A DNA stretch of 64,000 nucleotides from Phycisphaeraceae bacterium (GCA_029260655.1 JAJDCU010000049.1:1-64000); one strand, 5' to 3'; positions 16,861-25,248 are shown, counted from the first letter of the stretch. A program made the numbers and translations. Notes: generated by a model from the letters alone, not told the origin.

Positions 16861-17955
16861 ATGATGTCGCACACACTATTGTTGACCTTCGTGTTGATCG
16901 CCGCCGTACTCGCCGCCATGTCCAGCGCCCTGCAAGCCGACGACACGCCACCTAATGACGATTCCGGCCTAGCGGACCGTATTGAGTCCGCCCTCCCCGA
17001 CCACGCCGGCGCGGCGGTCCTCGTCATCGACAAAGGTACAATCATCTTCCGCCAAGGCTACGGCCTCGCCGATGCCGAAGACCAGACCCCCGTTGCGCCC
17101 CAGACCAACTTCCGCATCGCCTCGGTCACCAAGCAGTTCACCGCCACCGCCGTCATGCTGCTCGTGGACGATGGGAAATTCTCACTGGAAGACACACTCG
17201 ATGAGTTCTTCCCCGGCTTCCCCGAATACGGCAAACGCATCACCGTCCGCCACCTGCTCAACCACCGCTCGGGCCTGCCCGACTACGAAGACCTCATCCC
17301 CGACAAGACCACCCTCCAGGTCCACGACCTGGACGTCCTGAAGATGATCCTCGACACCGATGAGCCGCTGTTTGAGCCCGGCTCGGACTACAAGTATTCC
17401 AACACCGGCTACACCCTGCTGGGTCTGATCGTCGAGCAAGCCGCAGACCAGCCGTTTCACACGTTTCTAAAGGACCGCATCTTCGAGCCCGTCGGGATGG
17501 ACAAGACGGTCATGTTTGTCCGCGGGCTGAACCAGGTCCCCGACCGCGCCTTTGGCCACAAAAAGCGATTCGGGAAATGGACCCGCGACGACCAGAGCCT
17601 CACCAGCGCCGTCCGCGGTGACGGCGGGATCTACAGCTCCATCGACGACCTCGCCAAATGGATCGCCGCACTCGACAGCCAGCAACTCCTTAGCGACAAC
17701 GCGACCCATCAGATGTTCACCCCCACGAAGACCAACGACGAAAGCATCGGCTACGGCTTCGGCTGGCGGATCGACACCTTCAAGGACCAGCGGCGCATCC
17801 ACCACACCGGCGGCACACGCGGCTTCTCCCTGTGCCTGCAACGCTTCCCCGACCGCAACGCCGCCGTCGTCGTCCTGATCAACAACAACATCGAAGGCAA
17901 CATGACCCCCGTCGCCGAGCGCGTCGCGGATCTGGTGCTGTTTTCCGGAGAGTAG
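16861..17955 (+). CDS. Exported serine hydrolase of the beta-lactamase/DD-peptidase (class C) family
   Basis: A 364-residue protein with an N-terminal signal peptide (MMSHTLLLTFVLIAAVLAAM, cleavage after SSALQA likely) and the three active-site elements of the family. These are S88-V-T-K91 in NFRIASVTKQF (nucleophile Ser and Lys), a Y-S-N triad in DYKYSNTGYTLLG near 179, and the H-T-G-G box in HHTGGTRGF near 315. Such proteins act on peptides or esters in the periplasm: D-aminopeptidases, esterases or penicillin-binding-like enzymes. The substrate cannot be deduced and there is no reason to call it a resistance enzyme. It is monocistronic by spacing. Confidence 0.9.
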   Translation: MMSHTLLLTFVLIAAVLAAMSSALQADDTPPNDDSGLADRIESALPDHAGAAVLVIDKGTIIFRQGYGLADAEDQTPVAPQTNFRIASVTKQFTATAVMLLVDDGKFSLEDTLDEFFPGFPEYGKRITVRHLLNHRSGLPDYEDLIPDKTTLQVHDLDVLKMILDTDEPLFEPGSDYKYSNTGYTLLGLIVEQAADQPFHTFLKDRIFEPVGMDKTVMFVRGLNQVPDRAFGHKKRFGKWTRDDQSLTSAVRGDGGIYSSIDDLAKWIAALDSQQLLSDNATHQMFTPTKTNDESIGYGFGWRIDTFKDQRRIHHTGGTRGFSLCLQRFPDRNAAVVVLINNNIEGNMTPVAERVADLVLFSGE

Positions 17956-18033
17956 CGATGACCAGCGTCACCTCACGACCTGGTAGATGAGTCGCCGATC
18001 AAGCCAATTGACCTCCGGCTTGCACCGGGGGTT

Positions 18034-18061
18034 AAAGGCTAATAGCTAAAAGCTAACCGCT
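18034..18061 (+). repeat. Heptad repeat array
   Basis: Four head-to-tail heptads AAAGGCT AATAGCT AAAAGCT AACCGCT (consensus AAWRGCT) in the 113-base gap between the stops of the convergent serine hydrolase and coiled-coil genes. Same period as the array before nuoK, different sequence. Confidence 0.6.
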
Positions 18062-18068
18062 CACTAAA

Positions 18069-18713
18069 TCACGCCGCGTGGGTCAGTGACAGGCCCGGGC
18101 CTTCGTCGGTGTCTTTGTCGGCCTTGGGCGTGTTCGCCTGGTTGAGCCCTTCGGTCAGGCGCAGCTCCTGGACGCGGGTTCGGTCGGCGTCCAGCGCGGC
18201 GGCGAGCGACTCCTGCGCCCGGCGTGTCCGCGCCAGGCTGGCCCATTCGCCGTCCATCTCGCTACGCAGGTCCTGTAGGGCTTGGCGCTGTTCGCTGATC
18301 TCGTCCTCGGCGCGCTCCAGGCGGTGGCGATGGGATTCCAGCGCTTCCTGTGTTTGCTCGGCCTGGGCCTTCTCCTTGTCCAGCAGCAGCCGGGTGCGTT
18401 TGATGGCGTCTCGGTCCAGATCGATCTTGGCCCGGTCGCGCTGGGCCTGTTCGTGCGCTTGGTCCAGGTCATGCTCAAGCCGGTTGACTTCGGCGAGGCG
18501 GGCCTGAAGACCCTCGTTGGTTTGCCGCTGCCACTGCCTAAGGCTCTCGCAGCGCTGTTGCAGCTCGTCGAGGAGTGTGGCGGCGCTGGGCGCATCCGTT
18601 GGCGGGGCCGGTGTTACGGCTTCTTCGGCGGGAGGTTTCCTGGGTGAGTGATCGGCCTTGGCTGAGGTCTTGGCGGGCGACGCCGACTTTCTGCGTTTTT
18701 TCTGTTTGGCCAT
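18069..18713 (-). CDS. Coiled-coil protein of unknown function
   Basis: A 214-residue soluble protein. The first 45 residues are basic and Ala/Pro-rich (MAKQKKRRKSASPAKTSAKA). Residues about 50-190 form a nearly continuous heptad-rich helix dominated by Glu, Arg, Gln, Leu and Ala, for example LEHDLDQAHEQAQRDRAKID and HRHRLERAEDEISEQRQALQ. That pattern predicts a long coiled coil. There is no signal peptide and no membrane segment. The basic N-terminus could bind nucleic acid or a partner, but this is only a guess. It is divergent from the STAS gene. Confidence 0.7.
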   Translation of the reverse strand: MAKQKKRRKSASPAKTSAKADHSPRKPPAEEAVTPAPPTDAPSAATLLDELQQRCESLRQWQRQTNEGLQARLAEVNRLEHDLDQAHEQAQRDRAKIDLDRDAIKRTRLLLDKEKAQAEQTQEALESHRHRLERAEDEISEQRQALQDLRSEMDGEWASLARTRRAQESLAAALDADRTRVQELRLTEGLNQANTPKADKDTDEGPGLSLTHAA

Positions 18714-18937
18714 CTCAAACTCCCTGGTCCGCCCCGTTGATGGTGCTCCGTTTATTTCATCGTGTGTCTGGGCGGGCTACTTCAGGTCGGGTTATGACGG
18801 GGGCGCTGCTGGGGATTGGCTGTGGCAGGCCGATCGGCACGCAAGTCAGGGATGCATCCCGCCGATAACTGCCGATAACCCCGGCCTGATGGCTTGCGGG
18901 CGTACGATGGCAGATCTCACCTTGGCAGGAGCCTGTA

Positions 18938-19282
18938 ATGGCGTTTCACGGCTTTAATATCGAGCAGAACGGCGATCTGGCGGTGCTCTCGATCGAGCAA
19001 CCGATGATCACCAGCCTGGAGGCGGATCACCTCCTAAACACGCTGCATCAGTACCACCAGCAGACCGGCTGCGTGCGTTTTGTGCTGGAGATGAGCGGTG
19101 TCGAGTTCATCGATTCGGCCTGCATCGGCTCGCTGGTGACCTTCTTAATCGAGCTGGACAAGAAGCAGGGCCGGTTGATGATGGCCGGCTGCCAGCCCAA
19201 CGTCGCCGATCTGATCAAGATCACCGGGCTGACGACCCACATCCCGCTTCTGGCATCTGTGGACCAGGCCCAGGCCGCATGA
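18938..19282 (+). CDS. STAS-domain protein (anti-sigma factor antagonist type)
   Basis: A 114-residue single-domain protein. The pattern QNGDLAVLSIEQPMITSLEA and VRFVLEMSGVEFIDSACIGS matches the STAS fold; the Ser in the IDSACIG loop is the position phosphorylated in SpoIIAA-like antagonists. Such proteins bind a serine-kinase anti-sigma factor or sit in a signalling scaffold. No kinase or phosphatase partner is visible nearby. AGGAG lies seven bases upstream of the ATG. A BamE-like lipoprotein gene follows 49 bases later. Confidence 0.88.
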   Translation: MAFHGFNIEQNGDLAVLSIEQPMITSLEADHLLNTLHQYHQQTGCVRFVLEMSGVEFIDSACIGSLVTFLIELDKKQGRLMMAGCQPNVADLIKITGLTTHIPLLASVDQAQAA

Positions 19283-19331
19283 CGATAGAAAGACAGGCCG
19301 ATCAGGCGTCTGATCCGGCCAGTGGAGACAC

Positions 19332-19664
19332 ATGTTGCCCCCCTTGCGTAAGTTCATGCTGGGTTTGGTGGTGATGTCGTCGGCGATGGCCGGGGGCTGC
19401 GAGGAAAGGCGTATCGACGAGTCGCAGCTGTACAAGGGGATGGACCGGTCCACGATCATCGCGCAGTTTGGCACGCCGGACAAGCGGCGGATTCACGATA
19501 CAGCCGAGCGGTTGACCTATCTCGACGGTGATAAATTTCAATACCTGCTGCTGCTGGTCGACGACCAATTGCAGGGTTGGCAACGCGACCGCGTGTACCG
19601 GACGGGCAAGTATTTCAAGGGGAAGTACGCGCCGGACAAATCCGCATCTTCCCGGGCCCGATAA
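19332..19664 (+). CDS. Small lipoprotein with SmpA/BamE-like fold
   Basis: A 110-residue predicted lipoprotein: signal peptide to a lipobox AGGC at about residues 20-23. The mature part reads LYKGMDRSTIIAQFGTPDKR followed by a strand and DKFQYLLLLVDDQLQGW, the two-helix/three-strand pattern G-M-(x)n-FGTP-(x)n-Y seen in SmpA/OmlA (BamE)-like proteins. In proteobacteria BamE helps the outer-membrane Bam complex; whether this protein does so is not shown. GGAG stands four bases before the ATG. Confidence 0.65.
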   Translation: MLPPLRKFMLGLVVMSSAMAGGCEERRIDESQLYKGMDRSTIIAQFGTPDKRRIHDTAERLTYLDGDKFQYLLLLVDDQLQGWQRDRVYRTGKYFKGKYAPDKSASSRAR

Positions 19665-19787
19665 CCTGCCGGTTGCTTCAGACCGGCTCACCCTGCCCCA
19701 GAGCACCGAATACATGGGTATCCCATCCCCTTTGCCTGCGCCGCGTGGCGTGAGGGCCGGGGTCTGTCTGGAATCGGGAGGCGCCGT

Positions 19788-20063
19788 ATGGCTGGCCGTA
19801 TCATGAGCCTTGGACAATGGAAACGCCGGTTGGGTGACGCGGTGCCTTTGCGTCAGACCCCCGAGGAACTGGGGCTGACGGCGGGTCAGGTCGGCGCGCT
19901 GGTCAAACGGCGCAGCCTGCCGGTGCATACCTTCAAGACGCCCGGCGGTGAGGTGATACGGATGGTCAGGCGGCGCGACCTGCAGATGCTCCGTGCGAGC
20001 ATGAGCCCGCCGAAGCTCTGCGACCTGGCGGCGGCGCTTCAAACGATGGTCGGCCAGGCCTGA
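19788..20063 (+). CDS. Small putative DNA-binding protein, unknown
   Basis: A 91-residue protein. GGGAGG six bases before the ATG at 19788 supports that start, although an in-frame ATG occurs at 19803. The stretch LRQTPEELGLTAGQVGALVK and then RRSLPVHTFKTPGGEVIRMV looks like a helix-turn-helix followed by a beta wing, reminiscent of excisionase/MerR-like winged helices that read a key from the mnemonic layout helix-turn-helix-wing. No family is certain, and no recombinase is nearby. Confidence 0.55.
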   Translation: MAGRIMSLGQWKRRLGDAVPLRQTPEELGLTAGQVGALVKRRSLPVHTFKTPGGEVIRMVRRRDLQMLRASMSPPKLCDLAAALQTMVGQA

Positions 20064-20102
20064 CCGTCTGCACGCGCCGCACCAGCCGGTACCATATCGA
20101 CC

Positions 20103-20930
20103 ATGACACACGGCCCACGGGTGATGCGGTGGCTATGCCTGGTGGTCTGCATGACCGCCGGCTGTCACCACGCCGGGACGGTCCCCCCGGGCTGGCGCGG
20201 CGAAGCGATCTCACTTGATACCCATGAGCAGGCCCGCCGAGGTCACCCGACGAGCTCACTTGACGCATTGAACACCGATCAGGGCAACGGCCATGACGCG
20301 CAGGGGCTGCTACAGGTCTTCATCTGCTACGGCCAGGTGCTGTCCAACCACGCTACGCTGCGGCTGAGCGCACCGGGCAAACAGACACTCATGTGGGACC
20401 CCGGCGGGACCTACGGCCAGGACGACCCGGTCTACGCCCGCCACAAGGACGTGCTGACACGCAGCGCCACAACCGTCAACGAATGGTGGATCTACCGGCG
20501 AGACCGGTGCCGGGAGCCGGTGATGGAGGTGTTTCAGTGGTCGCTAAGCCCTAAGCAGGCGCAGAGGCTCCACGCCCTGCTGCTGACCGGCGAAGACCCC
20601 GCCGACCCCGCGCAGACGTTCGACACAGACGGCTCGGGGCTCCAGTGTTCTAACAAGGTCAGCGCGTTCCTGATGTGCTTCGCAGACGGCCGGCCTGCGG
20701 TCCATGCCAGGATGTTCTGGCCTCACGAACTGGGCGAGCACCTGTGGAAGCAATCACCCGACCGCGTGTTGGTGTTCCGTAGCGAGGGGGAGAGCCAGGT
20801 ATACCTTCGTGACACGGGGTCAGCCGCTACTAAACAGCAGGACGATCCCGCCGACCGCCACGGCCGCGCCGGCGATGGCGCGCAGGCTGACTCGCTCACC
20901 GAGCACCGCGGCGATCGGCAGCACGAATAA
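20103..20930 (+). CDS. Lipoprotein of unknown function
   Basis: A protein of 275 residues (268 if started at the in-frame ATG 20124, MRWLCLVVCMTAGCHHAG). The lipobox T-A-G-C predicts lipid attachment. The mature part, about 240 residues, is soluble. It has a central segment QVFICYGQVLSNHATLRLSA and DPVYARHKDVLTRSATTVNE, and a later Cys in LQCSNKVSAFLMCFADG. I do not recognise the family. The C-terminal 37 residues are read from DNA that also encodes, on the opposite strand, the C-terminus of the EamA transporter (111-base overlap), and they are low-complexity and charged, so this end may be poorly constrained. Confidence 0.6.
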   Translation: MTHGPRVMRWLCLVVCMTAGCHHAGTVPPGWRGEAISLDTHEQARRGHPTSSLDALNTDQGNGHDAQGLLQVFICYGQVLSNHATLRLSAPGKQTLMWDPGGTYGQDDPVYARHKDVLTRSATTVNEWWIYRRDRCREPVMEVFQWSLSPKQAQRLHALLLTGEDPADPAQTFDTDGSGLQCSNKVSAFLMCFADGRPAVHARMFWPHELGEHLWKQSPDRVLVFRSEGESQVYLRDTGSAATKQQDDPADRHGRAGDGAQADSLTEHRGDRQHE

Positions 20931-21800
20931 CGGGCTGGTGGATTGCAGCGTCTGCGCGATGCCCGCGTGGGTGTGGTCCAGCGCGACCTGTTGCAGCCAG
21001 ATCCCCAGGTAGGTCCCTGTCACGACCGCGACAAAAAACAGCGCCCAGCCGCGCCGCGTCATCGGCTTTTTGCGTGGCGCTGTGGTGCTCGCGTTTGGGT
21101 TTCGCCGTATCGCAAACGGCAATATCACCAGCACCGTCAAAGTCCCCGCGATCAGCCTTACCAGGGCCGTCATCTCGGCGCCGGCCTGCGTGTCCACCAT
21201 CGCCTTGCGCGAGATGACCGCACCCACCGCCTGCGTCAACGCGAAGAACACACCCAAGCCCACGCCCCACCAAAGCCGGCCCGGGGGCGCGTGACCACGC
21301 TGATCCGATCGTTCGGTGATGACCCACGCCACACCCGCGACCGTCAATCCGATCCCCGCACACGCGCCCAGGCTCATCGTCTCACCTAGAAATAAGAGCC
21401 CGATCACCGCCGCCAACGGCGGGCTGAGCGTCCCAAGCAGCAGCGCACGCCTTGAGCCTAAGTGCCAAAGCGCCGCGAAGAACGCCGTATCACCCAGGCC
21501 GATCCCCACCACGCCGCTGACCGCCAGCAGCACGACCACCCCCCCGCTCATCCCGCCCGGCGACCGACCGGCCAACACATACCCCGCCGTGACCGTCAGG
21601 CAGAGCAGCGCCACCGCGATCATCCCCTTGAACAGGTTCATCACCAACGGCGACAGCGACAGCCCGATCGGCCGGTTCATGACCGTGGACAACGCCCAAC
21701 AAAACGCCGCCGCCAACGCCGCGATTTCACCTGTATGTGCAATGATGCCTTGTATACTCCGCCTGTAGCCCGCTGTGACCGGCGGAGAATGTAACAGCAT
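20820..21800 (-). CDS. EamA-family (drug/metabolite) transporter
   Basis: A 326-residue inner-membrane protein with ten transmembrane helices in two EamA repeats. The first has IAALAAAFCWALSTVMNRPI, where the A-x-W near the N-terminus is typical. The second begins GVGLGVFFALTQAVGAVISR and ends with ATGSTSPLFVLPIAAV-type and AAVAVGGIVLLFSSG segments. Members export amino acids or metabolites; the substrate here is unknown. The first 25 residues before the first helix are unusually long. A shorter start would need a rare codon, so the ATG at 21800 is kept. It overlaps the 3' end of the convergent lipoprotein gene by 111 bases. Confidence 0.88.
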   Translation of the reverse strand: MLLHSPPVTAGYRRSIQGIIAHTGEIAALAAAFCWALSTVMNRPIGLSLSPLVMNLFKGMIAVALLCLTVTAGYVLAGRSPGGMSGGVVVLLAVSGVVGIGLGDTAFFAALWHLGSRRALLLGTLSPPLAAVIGLLFLGETMSLGACAGIGLTVAGVAWVITERSDQRGHAPPGRLWWGVGLGVFFALTQAVGAVISRKAMVDTQAGAEMTALVRLIAGTLTVLVILPFAIRRNPNASTTAPRKKPMTRRGWALFFVAVVTGTYLGIWLQQVALDHTHAGIAQTLQSTSPLFVLPIAAVLGERVSLRAIAGAAVAVGGIVLLFSSG

Positions 21801-21821
21801 CGCGGGGCTGACGCATGAGCG

Positions 21822-22091
21822 TCACTCCCCCTCCCCCACATCCACATTATCCCAGTCGATGTCGCTCATGGCCTCGCGGAAGTCGTCGAGGGCCTGGCGT
21901 GCGCGGTTAAGGTCTTGACGCCAGACCATGACGCGCACCTCCCCGACGGTCTCGGCGCGGAAGCCGGCGGTCAGGCCGCCCTCGGCGACGGCGTCGATGC
22001 CGCGGTCTTTCAGGGCGCTGACGATCATGGCGGCCTGCGGCTCGTTGGGCGTCGAGGTCAGCGGTTCGAGGTGGTCGGGGCTCGGCGTCAT
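21822..22091 (-). CDS. DUF2007-type putative signal-transducing protein
   Basis: An 89-residue protein from ATG 22091 (MTPSPDHLEPLTSTPNEPQA), preferred because GGAG lies eight bases upstream; the track start at 22148 is upstream of it. The pattern TPNEPQAAMIVSALKDRGID followed by EVRVMVWRQDLNRARQALDD matches DUF2007: a ferredoxin-like fold in which a helix is followed by strands and a final helix. Function in this family is unproven. The C-terminal tail is acidic (DIDWDNVDVGEGE). It is next to the EamA gene on the same strand (21 bases between stop of one and start of the other), probably co-transcribed. Confidence 0.7.
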   Translation of the reverse strand: MTPSPDHLEPLTSTPNEPQAAMIVSALKDRGIDAVAEGGLTAGFRAETVGEVRVMVWRQDLNRARQALDDFREAMSDIDWDNVDVGEGE

Positions 22092-22176
22092 AGCGAAGTC
22101 TCCGAGGACGGGCCGATGTAGCTCAAAATTATAGCGGACTGATCCCATGGGGTTGACAACGCACCCTACAACAAGT

Positions 22177-22204
22177 GACGACGAGGCCGCTGGGCCTCGC
22201 CGTC
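22177..22204. terminator. Hairpin downstream of the PEP-CTERM gene
   Basis: GACG-A-CGAGGCC-GCTG-GGCCTCG-C-CGTC forms an 11-bp stem with one A/C mismatch and a 4-base loop. It lies just after the stop of the minus-strand PEP-CTERM gene and before the DUF2007 gene. No strong U-run follows on the minus strand, so it may be a Rho-assisted terminator or a processing hairpin. Confidence 0.5.
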
Positions 22205-22247
22205 TGAAAAAGACATCGTGTGAAGTGATGATTCAACCCGTCGTCAT

Positions 22248-22916
22248 TTAGCGCCGCCTGAGCATCGCCAGCGTGCCGAGGCTCAGGAGCACGAGCGATG
22301 TTGGCTCGGGGGTCGGATGCTCGAGGACGATGATGCCGCTTTCATCAACCACATTGCCGATGTCATCCACGCCGTCGCCCCAGATACGGTTGCCCGGTGT
22401 ACCTTCCCACAGCAGTTCCTTGTGGATATCCAGAACCGTGCCGCCCGTGGGATCGGTGGGGATCGGGTCGAAGTCGACCCACAGCATGGTCGGGGTCGAG
22501 AGGGGACTCACCGCTGACGGCCAGGGCACGCCGTTGAGCGTGATCAGCCCGAAGGGATCGGGGATGCTCCAGACCCAACCCGGGGTAACGATTTCTTCGT
22601 GCCAGTCAGCGACGGGCGGGCCGCCGATCAACGGGAAGTTCTCCCAGACCGGGATCGGGAAAGGCTGGAGCGCATCGAGGTGGATCGGGGCGCCTGTGAC
22701 ATCTTTGGGGCTATCAAAGGTTTTTTCCATCCCCGGGGCGCTGGGGTCGAAGATGATCGGCTGGGTGAGTTCCCAATGTATGTCAAGTGAGTTGAAGTCG
22801 ACCTGGATCGGGGCGGGCGCGCCCGCGCCGGACCCGGCGGCGAGTTGCGCCCACACGGGCGAGGCGGCAAGAAGCAGGACGGCGACGCAAGACGTGTGTC
22901 GGATGATGTGTTGCAT
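22248..22916 (-). CDS. Exported PEP-CTERM protein of unknown function
   Basis: About 222 residues from ATG 22916 (MQHIIRHTSCVAVLLLAASP), with AAGGAA upstream in a good position; the track start at 22973 lies too far upstream. A Sec signal peptide ends at VWA-Q. The mature part is a beta-rich, Pro/Trp-rich domain (IHWELTQPIIFDPSAPGMEK; LWVDFDPIPTDPTGG) without a recognised family. The C-terminus TPEPTSLVLLSLGTLAMLRRR is a textbook PEP-CTERM signal: PEP, hydrophobic helix, basic tail. It should be recognised by an exosortase. No sortase gene is in the window. Confidence 0.8.
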   Translation of the reverse strand: MQHIIRHTSCVAVLLLAASPVWAQLAAGSGAGAPAPIQVDFNSLDIHWELTQPIIFDPSAPGMEKTFDSPKDVTGAPIHLDALQPFPIPVWENFPLIGGPPVADWHEEIVTPGWVWSIPDPFGLITLNGVPWPSAVSPLSTPTMLWVDFDPIPTDPTGGTVLDIHKELLWEGTPGNRIWGDGVDDIGNVVDESGIIVLEHPTPEPTSLVLLSLGTLAMLRRR

Positions 22917-23456
22917 GGTGTTTCCTTTAGTCTGAAGGATCAACAGATGTTCTGGGCGCGCTTCGGCACCCACTCAACACAAAGAATGTGATCTGACATG
23001 GGTAAGCCGGCGATATGCCTTGCCGACTTAGCTGTCATGAGTTGCCCGCCCGGGTGTCACGTCATTTTCACCTCCCGCCCACGGCCGGTCCCCGGAACCC
23101 TCTGAAGACCTTTGCTGGCCTTCCCCAAGGCTCACACAGCAACGGGCGCAACCGCCTCGCACCTGGTTACTGTTCATCGTTGTATGAAAACACCGTTGAC
23201 CGGAAAAATGCCTTCTTGATCCCACTTCGGCCAGACATGCGTCACCCCCTATCTCACGTCAGACTACCGATCCTCCCACGGATAAACAAGTGTTTTTTTG
23301 CCTCTTTTGGGGCAGAATCCCGGTGTCGTGGTGTTAAAGGACAAGCCAAGGATCTTGTGATCCAGACGTAAGCGGTTGTGCTCTGCGGACATAGCTCGGC
23401 AAGGATTTCCGGCGGGGCCCGGGTGGGTCGGCGGTCGTGTCCCTGTAATAAGCGGT
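22917..23456. other. 540-base intergenic region, no gene seen
   Basis: Between the divergent PEP-CTERM and membrane-protein genes. It should hold both promoters. A track ORF (23015-23371, plus) has an implausible composition and no ribosome-binding site. A run of Ts (TGTTTTTTTGCC near 23291) follows CACGGATAAACAAG without a convincing stem. No RNA family was recognised. Confidence 0.4.
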
Positions 23457-24113
23457 ATGATTTCAACCGATATAAACCCCATGGGTACTTACGCGCACAA
23501 TTCACGAAGCCCCCTTGGGGACAGCGAGCAGACTGCCGCCGGGCAGGGCCCGCTCTCGGCGGAACACTACGAGCAGTTGCGCAGCGCCAAGTCGCGCAGG
23601 CGCAAGATCGACCGGACGATCGCGGTCGCGGGCTTTAACGGCTGGAGCATCGGCATCTTCGCGGCGCTGTCCGCGCTGTTCCTGCCTTTGTCGTTCAGCC
23701 TGCTGGGCCTGCTGATCACCCTGGGGCTGGGCGCGGTGGCGTACCACGAGTTCAAGGGACGACGGCTACTGCGGGCGCTGGACTTAACCGGCCCGCGGCT
23801 GCTTGGGTTTAACCAGATCGGTTTCGGGGCGCTGATCGTGGCGTACTGCGTGTGGACCCTGATCGCTGAGTTTGCCGGGCCCGGCGCGTACGCGCAGACG
23901 ATCGAGCAGAACCCCGAGCTGGCGCAGGTCTTGGGGCCGACCGAAGGGCTGTACCGGTTGGTTGTGGTGCTGGTCTACGGCACGGTGATTGCGCTGACGA
24001 TCCCGTACCAGGCGTTTATGGCCTGGTACTACTTCAGCCGGGGCAAGCACCTGGAAACGTATATCAGCCAGACCCCCGCCTGGGTCACAGACGTGGAGCG
24101 GGCGGCGGCGTGA
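23457..24113 (+). CDS. Integral membrane protein, unknown
   Basis: About 218 residues from ATG 23457 (MISTDINPMGTYAHNSRSPL), or 210 from ATG 23481. Neither has a clear ribosome-binding site, and the track start at 23376 is less likely. After a hydrophilic N-terminus (to about residue 60, with the basic stretch RSAKSRRRKIDR) come four hydrophobic segments: GWSIGIFAALSALFLPLSFS, LGLLITLGLGAVAYHEF, FGALIVAYCVWTLIAEFAG and LVVVLVYGTVIALTIPYQAF. The protein ends in a short cytoplasmic-looking tail. No family recognised. Confidence 0.6.
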   Translation: MISTDINPMGTYAHNSRSPLGDSEQTAAGQGPLSAEHYEQLRSAKSRRRKIDRTIAVAGFNGWSIGIFAALSALFLPLSFSLLGLLITLGLGAVAYHEFKGRRLLRALDLTGPRLLGFNQIGFGALIVAYCVWTLIAEFAGPGAYAQTIEQNPELAQVLGPTEGLYRLVVVLVYGTVIALTIPYQAFMAWYYFSRGKHLETYISQTPAWVTDVERAAA

Positions 24114-24175
24114 AGTGTGCGGGGAAGAATCGAAGTAGGTATAAGAATGGTTATCGTGTGACGAGGGTGAGATCG

Positions 24176-24421
24176 ATGGGTGTATGCCGAACATGTGCCG
24201 GTGCCTTGCGGGGAACGACGGGACTCGCCTGGTCGATGCTGGGCGTGCACGTCCTTTCGCAGGGCGCGGTCAAGCAGCGGCTGGAGATATGCCGGGGGTG
24301 CCCGGAGGCGGTGGTGTGTCAGCACAACGCCCATCAGGTGTGCCGATGTAACGCCTGCGGTTGCTGGCTCAAGCACAAGACCCGCCTGCGCCGCGAGACA
24401 TGCCCCAAGGGGAAATGGTAA
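24176..24421 (+). CDS. Small cysteine-rich (zinc-binding type) protein
   Basis: An 81-residue protein from ATG 24176, preferred to the track start at 24110 because GAGGGTGAG stands just upstream. It carries ICRGCPEAVVCQ and then CRCNACGCWLKHKTRLRRET with final CPKGKW. The spacing C-x-C-x2-C-x-C and terminal CP-x-G-K-W resembles small zinc-binding proteins found in phages and bacteria (DUF6171-like). An earlier CxxC (VCRTCAG) starts the chain. Role unknown; a nucleic-acid or protein contact is plausible. It starts 60 bases after the membrane-protein gene and is on the same strand. Confidence 0.6.
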   Translation: MGVCRTCAGALRGTTGLAWSMLGVHVLSQGAVKQRLEICRGCPEAVVCQHNAHQVCRCNACGCWLKHKTRLRRETCPKGKW

Positions 24422-24624
24422 CGGGCTCAGGGAAAACCCCCAGGCATGCGGTGATGGAGCCGGCTATGCCATAGCCCAAAGTAAGATCCAGGAATAAGTC
24501 TCCCCTATCCGATTTATGCGGTGGTTAATAATTGAACGCAACTGAACAAACAACCGATGGGTTACCCAGTTCATCCATCCATTCCCATACGATCAGGACT
24601 TGATTCTCTCAGGGAGCACGACCG

Positions 24625-25248
24625 ATGCCGAGCAAGGGATCCAGTGTATTTATCCAGTTTCCAGGCAAGACCAAGCGGCGCACGCTGCACCCGACGACGG
24701 TGACCGAGACGGCAGGGTCTAATAACCTGACGGTCCAGCCGGACGATCCGGACCTGGCTCTTGAGGCGGGGCTTGAGATCCTGATTTATTTTGAGCACCA
24801 GCGTCAATTCATGCAGCAGCCGGCCCGTGTGGATGCGCTTTTGGAAGGCGAATCCGGGCCGCTGATCGGGCTGCAAACGATGGGCGAACCGGTCTCCGCC
24901 GAGAGCCGGCAGTGCTACCGTGTGCGGACCACGATCACCAACATAACGGCAACATTTGACGGCGAAGACGATTGCCCGCTGTTGGATGTGAGCGTCACCG
25001 GCTTCGCGGTCAGTTCGCCCAACCAATACACGATCGGCCAGGTCCTGGACGCCCAGTTGCATTACGAAAGCAAGCGCTACACCGGGCAGGCGAGCATCCA
25101 GAGCGTGTGCGAATTGCCCGACGGCCGGTACCGCTACGGGGTCAACTGTGTGAAATCCAAGGCGGCCGATTCGCTTTCCAAGGGCGTGCAAGACATCAGC
25201 ATGTCCGTTCAACGTCAGCAGCTGAACCGTCTGGCGGGCGGCGCTTAA
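24625..25248 (+). CDS. PilZ-domain protein (c-di-GMP effector type)
   Basis: A 207-residue soluble protein with a YcgR-like layout. An N-terminal beta domain of about 85 residues (QPDDPDLALEAGLEILIYFE) is followed by a PilZ domain. The two ligand motifs are present: RQCYR (RxxxR) in AESRQCYRVRT around residue 93, and DVSVTG (D/N-x-S-x-x-G) at about 120. Binding of cyclic di-GMP is therefore expected. The last 25 residues are helical and Gln-rich (SMSVQRQQLNRLAGG), like the tail of the second PilZ protein nearby (LSVWLQRQQLKKDRRD). It precedes a receiver gene by 170 bases. Confidence 0.85.
   Translation: MPSKGSSVFIQFPGKTKRRTLHPTTVTETAGSNNLTVQPDDPDLALEAGLEILIYFEHQRQFMQQPARVDALLEGESGPLIGLQTMGEPVSAESRQCYRVRTTITNITATFDGEDDCPLLDVSVTGFAVSSPNQYTIGQVLDAQLHYESKRYTGQASIQSVCELPDGRYRYGVNCVKSKAADSLSKGVQDISMSVQRQQLNRLAGGA

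Noticed and set aside
16861-17955. Antibiotic-resistance beta-lactamase
   Set aside because: The SxxK, YxN and HTGG boxes are shared by many peptidases and esterases; nothing points to resistance.
23015-23371. 118-codon plus-strand ORF in the gap upstream of the membrane protein gene
   Set aside because: No ribosome-binding site, residue mix (many Pro, Arg, His, Cys) unlike a protein, and no homology pattern.
22917-23456. Possible structured RNA (SRP, RNase P, tmRNA or riboswitch)
   Set aside because: Both strands were read for the conserved cores of these RNAs; none was found.
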